A DNA stretch of 64,000 nucleotides from Cutaneotrichosporon cavernicola (Eukaryota; Basidiomycota; Tremellomycetes; Trichosporonales; Trichosporonaceae). Both the position numbers and the translations under genes were made by a program. Shown one piece after another: positions 1-10,819 of this stretch. How positions within the stretch are numbered: the stretch's first letter is position 1; each line of letters begins with the position of its first letter. The notes below the pieces were generated by a model. It made no database searches and was not told the origin of the DNA. It worked only from the letters and a program-made list of their open reading frames with translations. Location of the stretch: contig NC_083398.1 of NCBI RefSeq assembly GCF_030864355.1, positions 1,798,001 to 1,862,000 of the forward strand. The letters are read 5' to 3'.

Positions 1-2056
1 TAACCTCGACCTTGGGCTCGGCGACCTTGGGCTCAGGCTTGGTCTCAACCTTGACCTCCGCCTTGACAGGCGCAGGCGCAGGCTTGGCCTCGGCCTTCAC
101 GGGGACCTCAACCTTGGCCGGGACCTTGGCTTCAGGCTTGACCTCCTTGGCTGGAGCCGCGGGGGTCTTGACCTCGGCCTTGACCTCAGCCTTGGGAGCG
201 GGAGCCTTGACCTCAACCTTGGTCTCGACCTTGACCTCAACCTTGGCCTCGACCTTGGCGGGGTCGGGAGAGGGGGCGGAAGCAGGCACCGCCTTGGCCT
301 CCACCTTGGTCGGCGCGAGAGCTGGAGCCTTAATCTCGTCTTTGGCAGGTGCAGGAGTGGGAGCCTTAACCTCGGCCTCGGCAGGAGCAGGCGCCTTGAC
401 CTCAACCTTGGCCGGCGCCGGAGCAGGCGCCTTAACCTCCACCATGGGCGCGACAGGCGCGGGGATCGCAGCCTTGACCTCGACCTTGGGGGGCGCGGGG
501 GTCGACTTGACCTCGACCTTGGGAGGCGCGGGGGTCGACTTGATCTCGACCTTGGGACCGACAGGCTTGACCTCCTTGACTTCGACCTTGGGCTCTTCCT
601 TATCGATTTTGACGGGGGTGGCGGCGGGCTTGACCTCGACCTTGACCTCGACCTTGGGCTCAACCTTGTGCTCGACCTTGACGGCCCTGGCCTTGGAGAC
701 GGAGATGAACGCGCTTACGGCGCTGTAGAACGCTGGCGGCGCAGCGACGGGTGGCGCAACCTCGACGGGCTTCAAGTCCTTGGACTCGGCGGCGACTGGG
801 GCTGACGCGGACTTGGCCTCAACCTTGGGAGCGGGCACGGGTGCCTCGACCTTGGCCTCGACCTTGGCCTCGACCTTCGGGGCGGGCTGCTCCTTGGCCG
901 GAGCTGGCTTGGGTTCGACCTTGGGCGCAGGCTTGGACTCAACCTGGGGCTCGACCTTGGGGACAGCGGCAGGTTGGGCCTCCATCTTGACCTCAGCCTT
1001 GACCTCGGCCTTGACGGCAAGCTCCTCGATTTTGGTTGGAGCGGTCTCAACCTTGGGCTCCTTCAGCTCCTTGGTCTCCTTAGCCTTGGGCGACGATGGC
1101 GATTCGACGGCGGCCTCGAGTGCGGCCAGCGTAGCCGGGGCCGCAAGAGGTGCAGTCTTGGCCGGCAGAATAGTGGGCACGGGCTTGCCCCACGAAAAGT
1201 TGACCTCGCTCGGCTGCTTGGGCTTTACAGCGCCAAAGCGGAAAAACACTCCAGTCGGCATCATCGATGGCATCTTGGGCTTGTCGTCCTTCTTCTCCAC
1301 AACACCGGCCATAACTGGGCCCTCGAGGAGCTTGGGCTCGAGCGGCGCACGGGCCGGGATCTCCTGCACTTGCTCGAGTGCGGCGCCGGCGGCAAACTTG
1401 ACGCTCTTGGGTGTCCTGGGCTCCTCCTCCTTGGCGGGTTGGGCTTGCTTGGGCTCCTCCTTCATGATTACCTTGATCTCTTTGACGTCCTTGACGCCGT
1501 CCACAACCGCCTTGATCTCTTTGACCTCCTTGACGCCGTCCACAACCGCCTTGATCTCTTTGACCTCCTTGACGCCGTTCACAACCGCCTTGACCTCCTT
1601 GACCTCCTTGACGCCGTTCACAACCGCCTTGACCTCCTTGACAGCCTTCTCCTTCTCTTCATCCTTTTTCTCCGTCTCAACCGCGAGCCCCGCGCCCGAA
1701 AACACGACACTCACCTTGGTCTGTGTGGGCTTTACCTCGGTGGCAGCCTTGACCGGGACGGGGACATGGGCCGAGGTGGGAGCGGGTGAAGGTGAAGGTG
1801 CCCTGGCCTGAGTAGCGGCGGCCTTGACGTCCTGGAACTTGTTGATTGGCGGGGCAGGAGTGGCTGGTGCAGCGGGCTCAGCCTTGGCCTTGGCCTTGAC
1901 AGCCTCAGGCTTGTCAGCGCAGCATGCGCTGCACCCGTCGTCGGGGAACTTTGGGTAGGGAGTGGGGAGGTTGATGGCGGGAGCCTTCTTGGCCGTCAAG
2001 GCCGGGGCTTGGGCAGGGACACGCGTATCCCCGCAGCACGCTTCACAGCCGCTCAT
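1..2056 (-). CDS. Lys/Glu/Val/Pro low-complexity repeat protein (C-terminus outside window)
   Basis: No function recognised. The minus-strand frame is open from an ATG at 2056 to the window edge, at least 685 residues without a stop and without a visible intron. The N-terminus has two short Cys clusters (CEACC and CSACC, roughly residues 4-8 and 40-44). Then come an acidic/basic stretch with a 13-residue tandem repeat (VKEVKEIKAVVDG type) and a very long tail of EPKVEVK and PAPAKVEVK units. The tail should be largely disordered and highly charged, like a linker, bundling or neurofilament-like protein. The strong codon-level repetition makes the opposite strand look open as well, but the minus frame starts at a normal ATG and carries the non-repetitive N-terminus. 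I am confident it is coding and unsure of its role. Confidence 0.7.
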   Translation of the reverse strand, partial: MSGCEACCGDTRVPAQAPALTAKKAPAINLPTPYPKFPDDGCSACCADKPEAVKAKAKAEPAAPATPAPPINKFQDVKAAATQARAPSPSPAPTSAHVPVPVKAATEVKPTQTKVSVVFSGAGLAVETEKKDEEKEKAVKEVKAVVNGVKEVKEVKAVVNGVKEVKEIKAVVDGVKEVKEIKAVVDGVKDVKEIKVIMKEEPKQAQPAKEEEPRTPKSVKFAAGAALEQVQEIPARAPLEPKLLEGPVMAGVVEKKDDKPKMPSMMPTGVFFRFGAVKPKQPSEVNFSWGKPVPTILPAKTAPLAAPATLAALEAAVESPSSPKAKETKELKEPKVETAPTKIEELAVKAEVKAEVKMEAQPAAVPKVEPQVESKPAPKVEPKPAPAKEQPAPKVEAKVEAKVEAPVPAPKVEAKSASAPVAAESKDLKPVEVAPPVAAPPAFYSAVSAFISVSKARAVKVEHKVEPKVEVKVEVKPAATPVKIDKEEPKVEVKEVKPVGPKVEIKSTPAPPKVEVKSTPAPPKVEVKAAIPAPVAPMVEVKAPAPAPAKVEVKAPAPAEAEVKAPTPAPAKDEIKAPALAPTKVEAKAVPASAPSPDPAKVEAKVEVKVETKVEVKAPAPKAEVKAEVKTPAAPAKEVKPEAKVPAKVEVPVKAEAKPAPAPVKAEVKVETKPEPKVAEPKVEV
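1480..1640 (-). repeat. 39-bp tandem repeat inside the repeat-protein gene
   Basis: About four copies of a 39-base unit encode VKEVKEIKAVVDG-type peptides. Copies differ by a few bases (Asp/Asn and Ile/Val swaps), and the period is a multiple of three, so copy-number change would keep the frame. Confidence 0.85.
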
Positions 2057-3004
2057 GTGTCTGAATGAAAGTCGAAAGAAAGTCGGATAGTCGAGTGGAG
2101 CAAGAGCAAGTGTGGCGTGGGATACTGGCGCAAAGTTCTTAAAGAGGGAGCGCGTCGGCCCGGGCGCAGTGGGGAGCCAGAGCATATGTTAGTGTAATGC
2201 AGCGACGAACGAGAACGAGGCCCGAGAGACGAGACGAGCCTGTGCTTGATGCATCGACGAGCATCATGTATAGGGATTGGAGCCTGCCCAGCGGAGCGAT
2301 GGGAGTAGTGTTCTTTGTCCGTCAGGTTGATGAGTGCGGCTGGGCGTTTAAGAGGTCAGGAAGGTCAGGAAGGTCAGGTATGAGGCGCCGACACGGGCCG
2401 TGCGGGTCCGAGCGCGGCCTGAGGCGAGCGGGGTCGGTGTAAGAGCCGGGGGTTGGGGGGTTTCGGATCGCAAGGTCCGCCACTGGCACGTAATCGTGGG
2501 TACGGGTATGGTTGTAGGTGTGGGGCTGCCTTCATTGTCATACCAGAGAGGGGGGGAAGGGGGGATAGGTTGATGGGGGATGATGAGAGATGCTTGGCTT
2601 GGCGCCTTTGGGTTGTGGGTAGCCAGCCTAGATCACGTGTTAGTCGGTGGAGGTTGGCCACCTGCCATCTACGCGATCATCCATCATCTCCCCTGCTCCC
2701 CTGCTCCCCTGCTCCCGATCTCATGCTCACAGCACATGGAAACGCCCATTCACAGACATGGATCGCGGCGGACATGCCGGCGTAAGACGGGTGGAGCGTT
2801 TCGCTCCTTGATCTAAATGAAGCTTCCCACGCGCGGACCGCGAGACCGGGCCGTCTCAAGGTCTTCGCGCTTGGCTTCTTCCAAAAAAAGTTTGAGATAC
2901 AGCTCGCGCCTCGAGGTGACACGATACGGTTACATGGGAATCTGTAAACGAAACTTTTCTAATGGTGCCAGCGGGTGCTGACTCTCTCCGAGGTACTACT
3001 ACTG
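2057..3004. other. intergenic, no gene seen
   Basis: This is the upstream region of the repeat-protein gene plus the 3' flank of the next gene. It holds a triplicated aaggtcagg motif near 2354-2382 and a ctcccctg triplication near 2692-2718. No multi-exon coding pattern could be supported. Confidence 0.5.
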
Positions 3005-4075
3005 CTACATGCCCATGCTGGCGTGATAGTCGGCGGCGAGTTTCTTGAGCCCCTCATTCTCGATGGTGTGCTCGGGGGTACGCGCGTCCCATCCCTTGCC
3101 CACCGCGAGGTCGAGGCACGCGTCCGCGAGGTCGGTGCTCTTGATCACGGCGGACGGCCAGACGACGCTCGCGGCCGAGTTGCCCAGACGCGACATCAGG
3201 GGAACGTTGGATGCGTGCTTCGGTGAGCATTCTTCTAATCGCACTGCTTACATCTGGGGCTGGGATGATGCCGCCGGGCCGGACCATGACTGTTTTGAAG
3301 GTGTCCGTCTCCATTGCGCGCAGTTCGCGCTCGACGGCACCCTTCTCGATCGCGAAGCGGGGCGTGAACATCCCGGGCTTGTCCTGAGTCGCTCCCATGC
3401 CGCTCATGAAGACGAAGCGGAAGGGCTTGTCCTTGGTGCCGAGCGTCTTGAACGCGTTCGCGCCTGCCATGGCGTAGTCGTACGTGATTCTGGTGTCAGC
3501 GGAGGGGGGGGGGGGGGGGGGTGGGGGGAGGGGGAGGGGAGATGGGGGTAGGAGCTGAGTGAGAGGCGCAGAGGAAGGGGGAGGGAAAGGAAGGAAAGGA
3601 AGGCGGACGCGGAAGGAAGGGAAGGAAGGCGGACGCGGAGACTCACGTATGGAGCTCTTCCTTGTTGACCTGGGTCTGGCTAATCCCGAGCGCCCACACC
3701 ACTGCATCGCTCCCTCTCAACCGCTCAACGAGGGCGGACGGGATCTCATCAAAGCCCCGTGGATACTCGTCCGAGGGAATGATGATGGTGGTGAGCTTGT
3801 CGCTCTTGACAGCTGGCGCACGTCGCGCAAGTACAGTCACGTGGGAGATGAGAGGCGACGCCAGGGCGTTGGTGAGGACTGCCGAGCCCGCTGGGCGTTA
3901 GTGAATGAGGGTAGGGGGCAAACTGGTTGGACCGCCGCTCATTCTCGTTGAATGGCACGGTTCAGGTGACCAGAATCGCTAGCAGCCAAATGCAGGCACG
4001 CCGGGATGGCCGAGCCAGACACCAAAGTCACAACTCACCAGTACCTGTTGCGCCGGTGAGGATGATGCTGGTCAT
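3005..4075 (-). CDS. NAD(P)-binding Rossmann-fold protein (atypical SDR / epimerase-like)
   Basis: Predicted 243-residue soluble oxidoreductase-like protein. Exons are 4039-4075, 3647-3890, 3252-3489 and 3005-3217; the joins keep one frame. The first splice rebuilds the dinucleotide-binding motif (ILTGATGTAGSAVL), with the glycine-rich turn split by intron 1. The middle holds a strand-like segment VVWALGISQTQ and later FVFMSGMGAT, the position of the catalytic Ser strand in atypical SDRs. No classical YxxxK pair was identified, so it may be an NmrA/HTATIP2-like sensor or a dehydrogenase of unknown substrate. Intron 3 is only 34 bases. Intron 2 contains a 17-base poly-G run on the plus strand. 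The family call is fairly safe; the substrate is unknown. Confidence 0.75.
3507..3523. repeat. poly-G tract inside an intron
   Basis: A run of about 17 consecutive G on the plus strand (poly-C in the transcript), inside intron 2 of the Rossmann-fold gene and followed by a G/A-rich stretch to about 3640. A likely length-variable site. Confidence 0.8.
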
Positions 4076-4541
4076 GGTGGTCAAGTGGGTATGGTGAGGA
4101 GTGGATGGAGTGGGTAATAATAAGCTATGTGCATCTTGCTTAAGTAGTAATCCCAGAAAAGTTGTTGTGACGATAGCAAAGTGAATTTCCAGCAATACGT
4201 CACGTCGATCTCGCAGTTCGATCGCCGTCGGCCTCTCTCCGATCCAATTCGGGCCTGGCCTGGCTCCACCCCAACCCAATAAGCGACATCGCCGCCGGTC
4301 ACATTGTTGGATTCCTTGCACTCGGTCTCGGGCAAAGCGACGACACCGACAACGCAGAGATGCAAAGATGCAATGGCCGTGGCCTTGGGTCATGAATCAT
4401 ATGTACAATCTAAAATTAGAAAAGTCGTGTCTTCGTGATACTACAACCCCCCCCCCCCTCTTCTCCTTGCTCTCCAAAGCATCCAACTTGTCCCACTCTG
4501 CTAGTTCAAGATCGCTGAGATCCAACTTGGACTGCAGCAGA
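4076..4541. other. intergenic, no gene seen
   Basis: Promoter side of the Rossmann-fold gene and 3' flank of the small membrane-like gene. A run of 14 C lies at about 4447-4460. Nothing else could be supported. Confidence 0.45.
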
Positions 4542-5049
4542 CTATGCCACTCGACTCGCAACCGTCTCGCTCCGACTCGCCCGACTCGCATAGACACACA
4601 GCTTGATGGGCAGGAAACAAGCCAACCCCGCCCACCCCACCACTGCGCTCCACCACCCTCCACCGCGCACAACCTCCTCCTCTGGCTCGTAGGGATAATG
4701 GGGTTCGTCGGGGAGTCCCGCGGGCTCCTCGAGTGGTGTTGGGGGGATGATGCGGACGCGGGGTGTCGACGGCGTAGACGAGCGATGATCAGACGCGCGA
4801 ATAGTCACGTCCGACTCGTTTGGGGAGTAGATGGGAGAGGAAGGGGACTGCGCAACCATCCGCCGCGTCGCCGGCTGGGGTTAGCAATGGAGGGTGGCGT
4901 ATGGAATGGGAAGGGGAATGGGAAATGGGAAATGGGAAATGGGAAACACACCATCTGGTCCCGTATCAACCTTTGGTCAGCGTGATCTTGGAGTAGACTT
5001 ACGGTGTGTACTCATTCGCCGAGAAGCGATGTATACTCCGCATGGCCAT
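4542..5049 (-). CDS. small proline-rich protein with a Trp-rich hydrophobic segment
   Basis: No known family recognised. Proposed exons are 5003-5049, 4952-4970 (only 19 bases) and 4542-4874; introns are 32 and 77 bases with normal GT/AG ends and the frame is kept. The product is about 131-132 residues: a Ser/Pro-rich N-terminal half (SPSSPIYSPNESD) and, after an acidic PYEPEEE stretch, a hydrophobic Trp/Gly segment (GGGWWSAVVGWAGLACFLP) that could be a single membrane anchor near the C-terminus. Two in-frame ATGs (5049 and 5043) are possible starts, and a start at the internal Met in exon 3 would avoid the microexon. Intron 2 contains an aatgggaa tandem repeat. Confidence is moderate because the gene is short and the first exons are tiny. 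Confidence 0.45.
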
Positions 5050-6199
5050 TATGGCATGGTTGGTTGTCGATGGATCGAATTAAGAGGGAAGAGTTGCAAG
5101 CTGAAACTTGGAGAGCTGTGCCCGGGGAGGGGGGGAATGGGGAATGGGCAAGGACAAGGTGGGTGGGGGCCAGAACCACGCGGGCCCAGCCAGGGGCGGG
5201 CGATTGGGTCCGCAACCCGCAACCCCACCCACAACGCCCATCCCGCCCTATAACCTACAATACAAACTAGCACGACATACGACGCTCCTCGACTCGGTCA
5301 TCGCGTGCGCAGCGTACAACTCATACATGCGTGTTGTTCCGGGTCGAGAGTCGAGATAGCAAGCCGCGTGGAGTGTAGCTTGGTATTCAACTTGGACTAG
5401 GTAGCTTGGTATTCAACTTGGGACTAGCCAACTGCCAAGCTGCCAAGCTGCCAAGCTGCGGCTCAGGTGCTGTAGTAATCGACATGGCCAGAACTCCAGG
5501 CAGTGTCAATCATCAATATCAACATCAATGGCGGGCGTATTAATAGGTTGAGCGCACCACACCACGGCCTCGATGGGTCTCATGACCTCTGCTTAGCTTT
5601 CAACTCATCACGCAAAGAATCTCGCCATACTTTAACGTCAGCGGCAAGCTCCAAGCTCCAGTTCCTTGTCATGGCTCCAGAGGTGCCTCCCAGATCCCAC
5701 TGCAGCGTTGGACATGTGCCTGGTCACTCACAATATACATCCAACACAGAATGGTACAGCGGCGCTCGATCCGAGCAGGCAGCTGCTCATTCCATAAATC
5801 ACAGGCAGATCATTCAACTAACTTGATCACATCTTGGGGGCGCAAGTGTGGACGAGACCGGCGCCAAGGTGGAGGTAGGAATGAGACTTGTGCTTGCACT
5901 GGGGCTGGGACTGTGAATGCAGCTGCCATAGTGTCAGGTGTACAGAGCAGCGGAATGCAATGGAGGACTGCATGCCCAACATGTACAACAGACAATATCT
6001 TGATACCCGGCTGCGGGGTCTCCGTACGAACAGGCCCTGCTTACAGTATGTGGGCGTCTGGGGGAGGTTGTTCGGAGTAGGCCGAGGCCGGATTTCGGCA
6101 ACTCCCACCCTACACCCCATATGACATACAAGCTATAAGCCCACTCTCTCACTCTCTCACTCTCACTCTCTCACCCTCTCACTCTCTCAACAACGCACA
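5050..6199. other. intergenic with short direct repeats and a CT-rich promoter tract
   Basis: No gene supported. Around 5374-5425 the phrase gtagcttggtattcaacttgg occurs twice, followed near 5429-5458 by three copies of gccaagct. Immediately upstream of the next gene, about 6139-6189 is almost pure CT (ctctcactctctcac), a common fungal core-promoter pyrimidine tract ending about ten bases before the ATG. Confidence 0.5.
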
Positions 6200-7380
6200 A
6201 TGCCGCCGCAGACGATCCACTCGACCCTTCCGCCCTTTCCGGCCGACATTCCCACCGCGCCGCTAGTCAGCGTCTCCCTCGCGGGTCTGGAGGCGCGCGA
6301 CCCAGCCACCCAGCAGGCACTCTGGGACGCATGCCAAGACCTCGGGTTCTTCTACCTCGACATGTTTGGGAGCGAGGTTGGCGAGCGGATCGTTTCTCAG
6401 GCAGAGGCGATCAATGCCGTCCAGAACAAGTTTTGGGCGCTGGGGAATGAGGAACTCGACAAATATGGAAGGGATAAGGTGCATGAGTTCTTTGCGTATC
6501 GGTATGGCGAGCCGGGCGAGGTTGATGGTAACGGGGTCAAGTTGCGTAACCAGAACTACAACGTGAGTTCTCCTCTCCCCCAACCCGCAAGTCCTTGTCA
6601 TCTCCCCCGCCCCCCCCCCCCCACGCCCAACACTAACGTCAGATCCGCAAGGACGACGTCCTGGGCCAGACGGACCGTCTTCCCGCTCCCCCAGTCGTGC
6701 GCTCCAACGACCCGCTCTTCGCCTCGTACATTCGCGACTGCCGGGTCGTCATCGACCTCCTTCTCGAGCAGCTTAACACGCGCCTCGAACTCCCCACCGG
6801 AACGCTGGCCAAGATGCACCGCCTCTCCCAGCCGAGCGGCGACCATATCCGATTCACCAACAACCCGCCGCAGCCTTTCGTGGAGCGGGTAGCCAAGCGT
6901 GGCGAGCACACGGATTTTGGCAGCTTGACAATCCTGTTCAACTGGCTGGGCGGTCTCCAAATTCGGCACCCCAAGACCGACGAGTGGGTCTACGTTAGGC
7001 CCATCCCCGGATCCCCAGTTATCAATCTCGGTGACGCGATGGTTACGTTTACGGCTGGTATTTTGCGGTCCAACATCCATCGGGTTGTGCCGGCTCCTGG
7101 AGAGCAGTCACACAGCGATCGGAGCAGCCTCGTCTTCTTTACACGGCCAGAGGACGACGTTATCATGAAACGGCTCGAGGGGGGTATTATCGATGCTCAG
7201 CCGAAGACTGAGGCTGGAGAGGAGATGACGGCGCAGGAGTGGTGGATGAGCCGCGGGACGGGCAAGATGCCGGGCATCTTTACCAAGAAGGGCTTTGAGC
7301 CTTTTGTGGGTGGTGGTGATCTGTATGCTGGCGCTGTACGGAAGGATGCCGAGGCGCAGGCGCAGGCGATCAAGGCTTAG
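6200..7380 (+). CDS. 2-oxoglutarate/Fe(II)-dependent oxygenase (isopenicillin-N-synthase-like)
   Basis: Predicted 366-residue non-haem iron dioxygenase of the DIOX_N plus 2OG-FeII_Oxy type. Two exons, 6200-6562 and 6643-7380; the 80-base intron contains a C14-16 run. The N-terminal half has the family's LGFFYLD strand. The iron-binding triad is visible: His210 and Asp212 in GEHTDFGS, and the distal His267 in SNIHRVV. The 2-oxoglutarate salt bridge is Arg281 with Ser283 in DRSSLVFF. Length is typical. Such enzymes oxidise small molecules in secondary metabolism or catabolism; the substrate cannot be told. The start follows a pyrimidine tract directly, and no upstream in-frame ATG is needed. 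Confidence 0.9.
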
Positions 7381-7633
7381 TGAGTGAGTCAAGTTGTTGG
7401 AAGGAGAGATAGGACAAGTTGTAGCCAAAGGATAAAGGGATGTATAACTGAGAAGTACTTGGGACAAACTACCAATCGGTCAAAGCCGAACCTGTGGCCC
7501 ACTACCGTTTAGAGTCACCGTCACCATCTTATGACGACATTTTCTTCCTTGTCCACATGGACACAAACACGTCGGCCCCTCAACACTTCTCACTTCTGCA
7601 TCGTCACCTCATTCACCCATAACCTCACTCACC

Positions 7634-8476
7634 ATGCCAGACTATCCCGTCTTCGTCCCGCAGAATGCACCCCCACCCCCAGCCCCTCTCCACCTCGTCC
7701 CGCGTGATGCGTCCGAATCCGAGATCCTCGCCGCCTCCGCCACCCTCTCCGAGTCATTCAAAATGGACCAAATCGCCCAACTCATCTCTAGCGGCGTACC
7801 AGGCCTCCACGAAGCCCGGATCTACCGTACGATCAAAACCGGCGTCTTGGATGGCGAGGTGTACACCATCTCAAACGACGGCGACGTACTAGGTGTAATG
7901 GTGGTCAAGCCACCTGGGTTTGAGCACCGGTCGAGGTAAAATCTTATGCTAGATGTATCTGACGCCAGCCCAAACTCGGACGGTCCGCAGGGTCATGAAG
8001 CGGAAAGGTTGGCCAAACTCAAGCAAGACGCAGACGAGCATTACGCCCTGCTTAAGAAGGTTCTCTCCGCGCTGGAGATTGAGGCGTTCGGGCCGAACGA
8101 GGTCACGGATATTTTCTATATTTCGCATATTGGGGTGTCGCCGTCGGCGCAGGGGCGAGGCGTGGGGACGGCGTTGGTCAATTACATGGTGGCAAGAGGG
8201 AAGGCGATGGGTATCCCCGTGTCCCTGCTTACCATGACTGAGGGCCATGTGAGTGTCTTGGGGGGGGGGGGGGGGGAGGGACGGAGGAGGGACGGAGGAG
8301 GGACGGATGTGGAGAGAGGAGAGGAGGGGAGGGGAGGGGAGAGGGATGGAAAGACAAGACAAGACTGACGCCAGGTCAAGTACTACAAAAAGTTTGGGTT
8401 CAAGACCCGCGCATATACCGAGGTCGAGGTGGGTGGGGAGTTGACCAGGTGGTGGGCCATGTCGACGGATGCGTAG
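7634..8476 (+). CDS. GNAT-family N-acetyltransferase
   Basis: Predicted 227-residue acetyl-CoA-dependent acyltransferase. Exons are 7634-7935, 7969-8248 and 8375-8476; introns are 33 and 126 bases, the second with a poly-G/GGA-rich stretch. The conserved GNAT motif A is clear: the strand FYISHIGVSPSAQGRGVG carries the Q/R-x-x-G-x-G/A acetyl-CoA pyrophosphate loop. The final exon gives KYYKKFGFKTR, the usual C-terminal YYxxxGF motif. The N-terminal half has an ATLSESF-type helix common to fungal GNATs of this length. The substrate is unknown. The third exon is required to complete the fold. Confidence 0.88.
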
Positions 8477-9132
8477 GAGGCCTTACCACGTTTCAGTTTA
8501 GATATGCATAGATTGTTGATCGCGCGGGTGTTGGCGTGGGCGCGTGCGAGGGCCCGAACGGTCACAACACTAATCGTGACCACGTCGCGACCGAGTCGTG
8601 ACCGCTCCGTCCGCGTTTGGTGGCATATAAGAGGGGCGAGTATTTCCTCCATCTCGTCCTCGTACCGTCGTCGCAAATCTCGTCATTGCACTCATTTGTG
8701 CTCACCAACTATCGCCCAAACTTCTCGCACAGCTGGGGGCTGCTCGAGCTCGACGTGGTCACCGTCTTCCCACATTGTCACCCCACTACCATTAACGTCA
8801 CACCAGCGCACATACAGCATGACCCGTCTTGCTCTATGCAACGCACCGAGTTGAAACGCCGCCGAAACATGCCAAACATTGAATATGCAGCAGCCACGCT
8901 ACACTTTGCATACAGGAGTGATCGGAAAGAACTAGTGCAATAGCCGGAATGGTGGATCACATGACGTCGTGGATTCGACCGGTTCAACCAGGAACACGCG
9001 CGGTTAGGCTTTCGGAACTCTGAAATGGCTGGGGTGGTCGTGTCATTGTCGTGGTGGGCACAAGGATATAAGGCCATCAGGCCATCCACACGACACGTCA
9101 ACCACGTCCACGTTGTTCTAACCACTATCACA
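8477..9132. other. intergenic / promoter of the first GFA gene
   Basis: No gene supported. A gcatataagagg sequence lies at 8621-8632 and a second TATA-like element just upstream of the next gene. The interval is otherwise without repeats or long coding pattern. Confidence 0.45.
9065..9072 (+). promoter_or_regulatory. TATA-like element before GFA gene 1
   Basis: gatataag lies about 65 bases upstream of the ATG at 9133, a plausible core-promoter position for a yeast gene with a short 5' leader. Position and sequence only; no experimental support. Confidence 0.4.
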
Positions 9133-9718
9133 ATGACTCGCTCTGGATCTTGCCGCTGTGGTGAGTCGTCCTGTACGAGCACGCCCTCTCGCTGCTCGCT
9201 GCTCGCTGCTCCAACCTCGAACCCGCGCTAACCCCAGGTGCCGTCACCCTTGACTTCCTCGACGACGCCAACAACGCCGGTGTCGTGTGCTACTGCAAGT
9301 CGTGCCGTAGCCTCCACTCGTCCGAGTCGCTCAACCTCAAGACCGAGGTCGACCAGGTCAAGGTCACCAAGGGCACTCCCAAGGTGTACAAGGACACGCA
9401 CACCGATTCGGGTGAGCCGTCAACTAGATAAGATCTGACCGCAGGCAAGGCGATCAACCGTAACTTCTGCGGCGATTGCGGGTCGGCCCTCTTCTCTGAC
9501 CCGGACGCGATGCCTGGCACACGCTTCCTCAAGGTCGGAACCCTCGCCGACCCTTCGGCCATCAAGCTCGTCGGCGAGATCTACGTCGACGACGCGCTCG
9601 AGTACCAGCCACGGTGAGTCAGAAGAGAGATATTTGCCATGATCCAACCAGGCTGATGATCAGTGACAAGAAGCATGGCCAGAAGCACTTTGAGGGCATG
9701 ATGGCCAAGGAGGTCTAG
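9133..9718 (+). CDS. GFA-domain protein 1 (glutathione-dependent formaldehyde-activating enzyme / CENP-V fold)
   Basis: Predicted 141-residue zinc-binding GFA-fold protein. Exons are 9133-9160, 9238-9411, 9445-9613 and 9664-9718 (introns 77, 33 and 50 bases). All zinc-ligand motifs are present: SCRCGAV at the N-terminus, CYCKSC in the first third and FCGDCGSALFS after the second intron. Despite the name, most family members do not act on S-hydroxymethylglutathione, and the function here is unknown. It is the first of three related genes (also 12688-13621 and 13984-14623). The intron after the first Cys-x-Cys-Gly and the one before GKAIN fall at the same places in the paralogues. This copy lacks the intron that both others carry after the second Cys motif. 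Confidence 0.88.
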
Positions 9719-10819
9719 ATCTAGATCTAGGTAGATGTCAGAAGATGCCAAGTGGGTTTGACAATTGACATTTGAGCTGGTGTCAGCGTGGGTGGTGCGA
9801 ATGTCCATCATCTGACGGTCGAGCCGGATGCGTGGCTGACCACTATTGCCGCCAAGGTGATCATCTGAAGCTTGTCGAGGAGACGGTAACATAGGTTGAC
9901 ATGCTCGACTCGGGCGTGTACATGCAAAGCGGTCAAGGCGTTCCAGCCATGGTGTGTGCTTGGGTGAAGTGACGACAGCAATGTCGGGCAGAAGAGTGCC
10001 TGATAAGCGCCGTGGAGAGATTTGTTGAGCCGACGTCAGTACATCCATGAGTTGCAAGCTTGTAAGGCGAGAAGGCTGCAGCATGTCGTGCCCCCAGATC
10101 AAACGGTGGTCATCACTGGTTGACTGCCCCACGGTTGCGGTAGCTCAGGACGTATCGGGGAAGCGTCGGATATCTGACATGTCTCTCCCCACCACCTCTA
10201 CTCCTCGGCCCTCGTCAATTGATCTCCTCCCTTACGGCAGTCCGTTTCCCATATGGAGACGGAGCAATCTTGACACGTCTCTCTCTCAACAAGGTCTGGC
10301 ACGTCCCAGCCTTTTATCCGACAAGCTGACACGTCTCTGACACACCTCCCGTCTTGACAGGTCTCTCCTGACATGTCTCCCTCTACATCTCTGACGCGCC
10401 TCTGGCCTCTGACCCGTCTCCCCTCCCCTCCCCTTCCCTCCCCCTCCCTCCCCTTCCCTCTCTCCCCCCTCCACATTCCGCCGTGATTCCCCTCACGAGC
10501 ACTTGGCGAGCTGAGATTAGATGAGGGACTAGAGTTGAGGAATAGAACAAAACACGGCCGAGACTGCCGGACCGGTGAGTCCCTCCCGTCGTGCCGTGCC
10601 GGCCGGCATCACATTTCACAGGCATCGGTGTTCTCCGTCAGACCTGCGTAAAATGAATCGATAATTGATTGCAGTGACTAATGCATCGGCGGGAAGACGT
10701 CTTAGTGGACTATTGTACCACTCGACCCGCTCCTCAGCTCCTTATCTACCCCGGAGGCTCTCGCCCTTACTCTCACCAGCTCGCCTCGTCGCCTCTGCCA
10801 CTCCCCCATCACAGGCGGC
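9719..10819. other. intergenic with degenerate tgacacgtctct repeats
   Basis: No gene supported. From about 10180 to 10420 the plus strand repeats variants of tgacacgtctct and tgacatgtctcc many times, then runs into CCCTCC-rich sequence to about 10470. This is the upstream region of the MFS transporter gene. Confidence 0.5.
10176..10420. repeat. degenerate short tandem repeat, tgacaYgtctc core
   Basis: At least seven imperfect copies of a tgacaYgtctc core are spaced irregularly (10 to 45 bases), so this is a cluster of related words rather than a strict tandem array. It lies 400 to 640 bases upstream of the MFS ATG. Confidence 0.5.

Noticed and set aside
12..1811. Long plus-strand open frames opposite the repeat protein
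   Set aside because: They are shadows of the EPKVEVK codon repeats. The minus frame has a proper ATG and a non-repetitive N-terminus; the plus frames are only Leu/Thr/Ser/Ala repeats.
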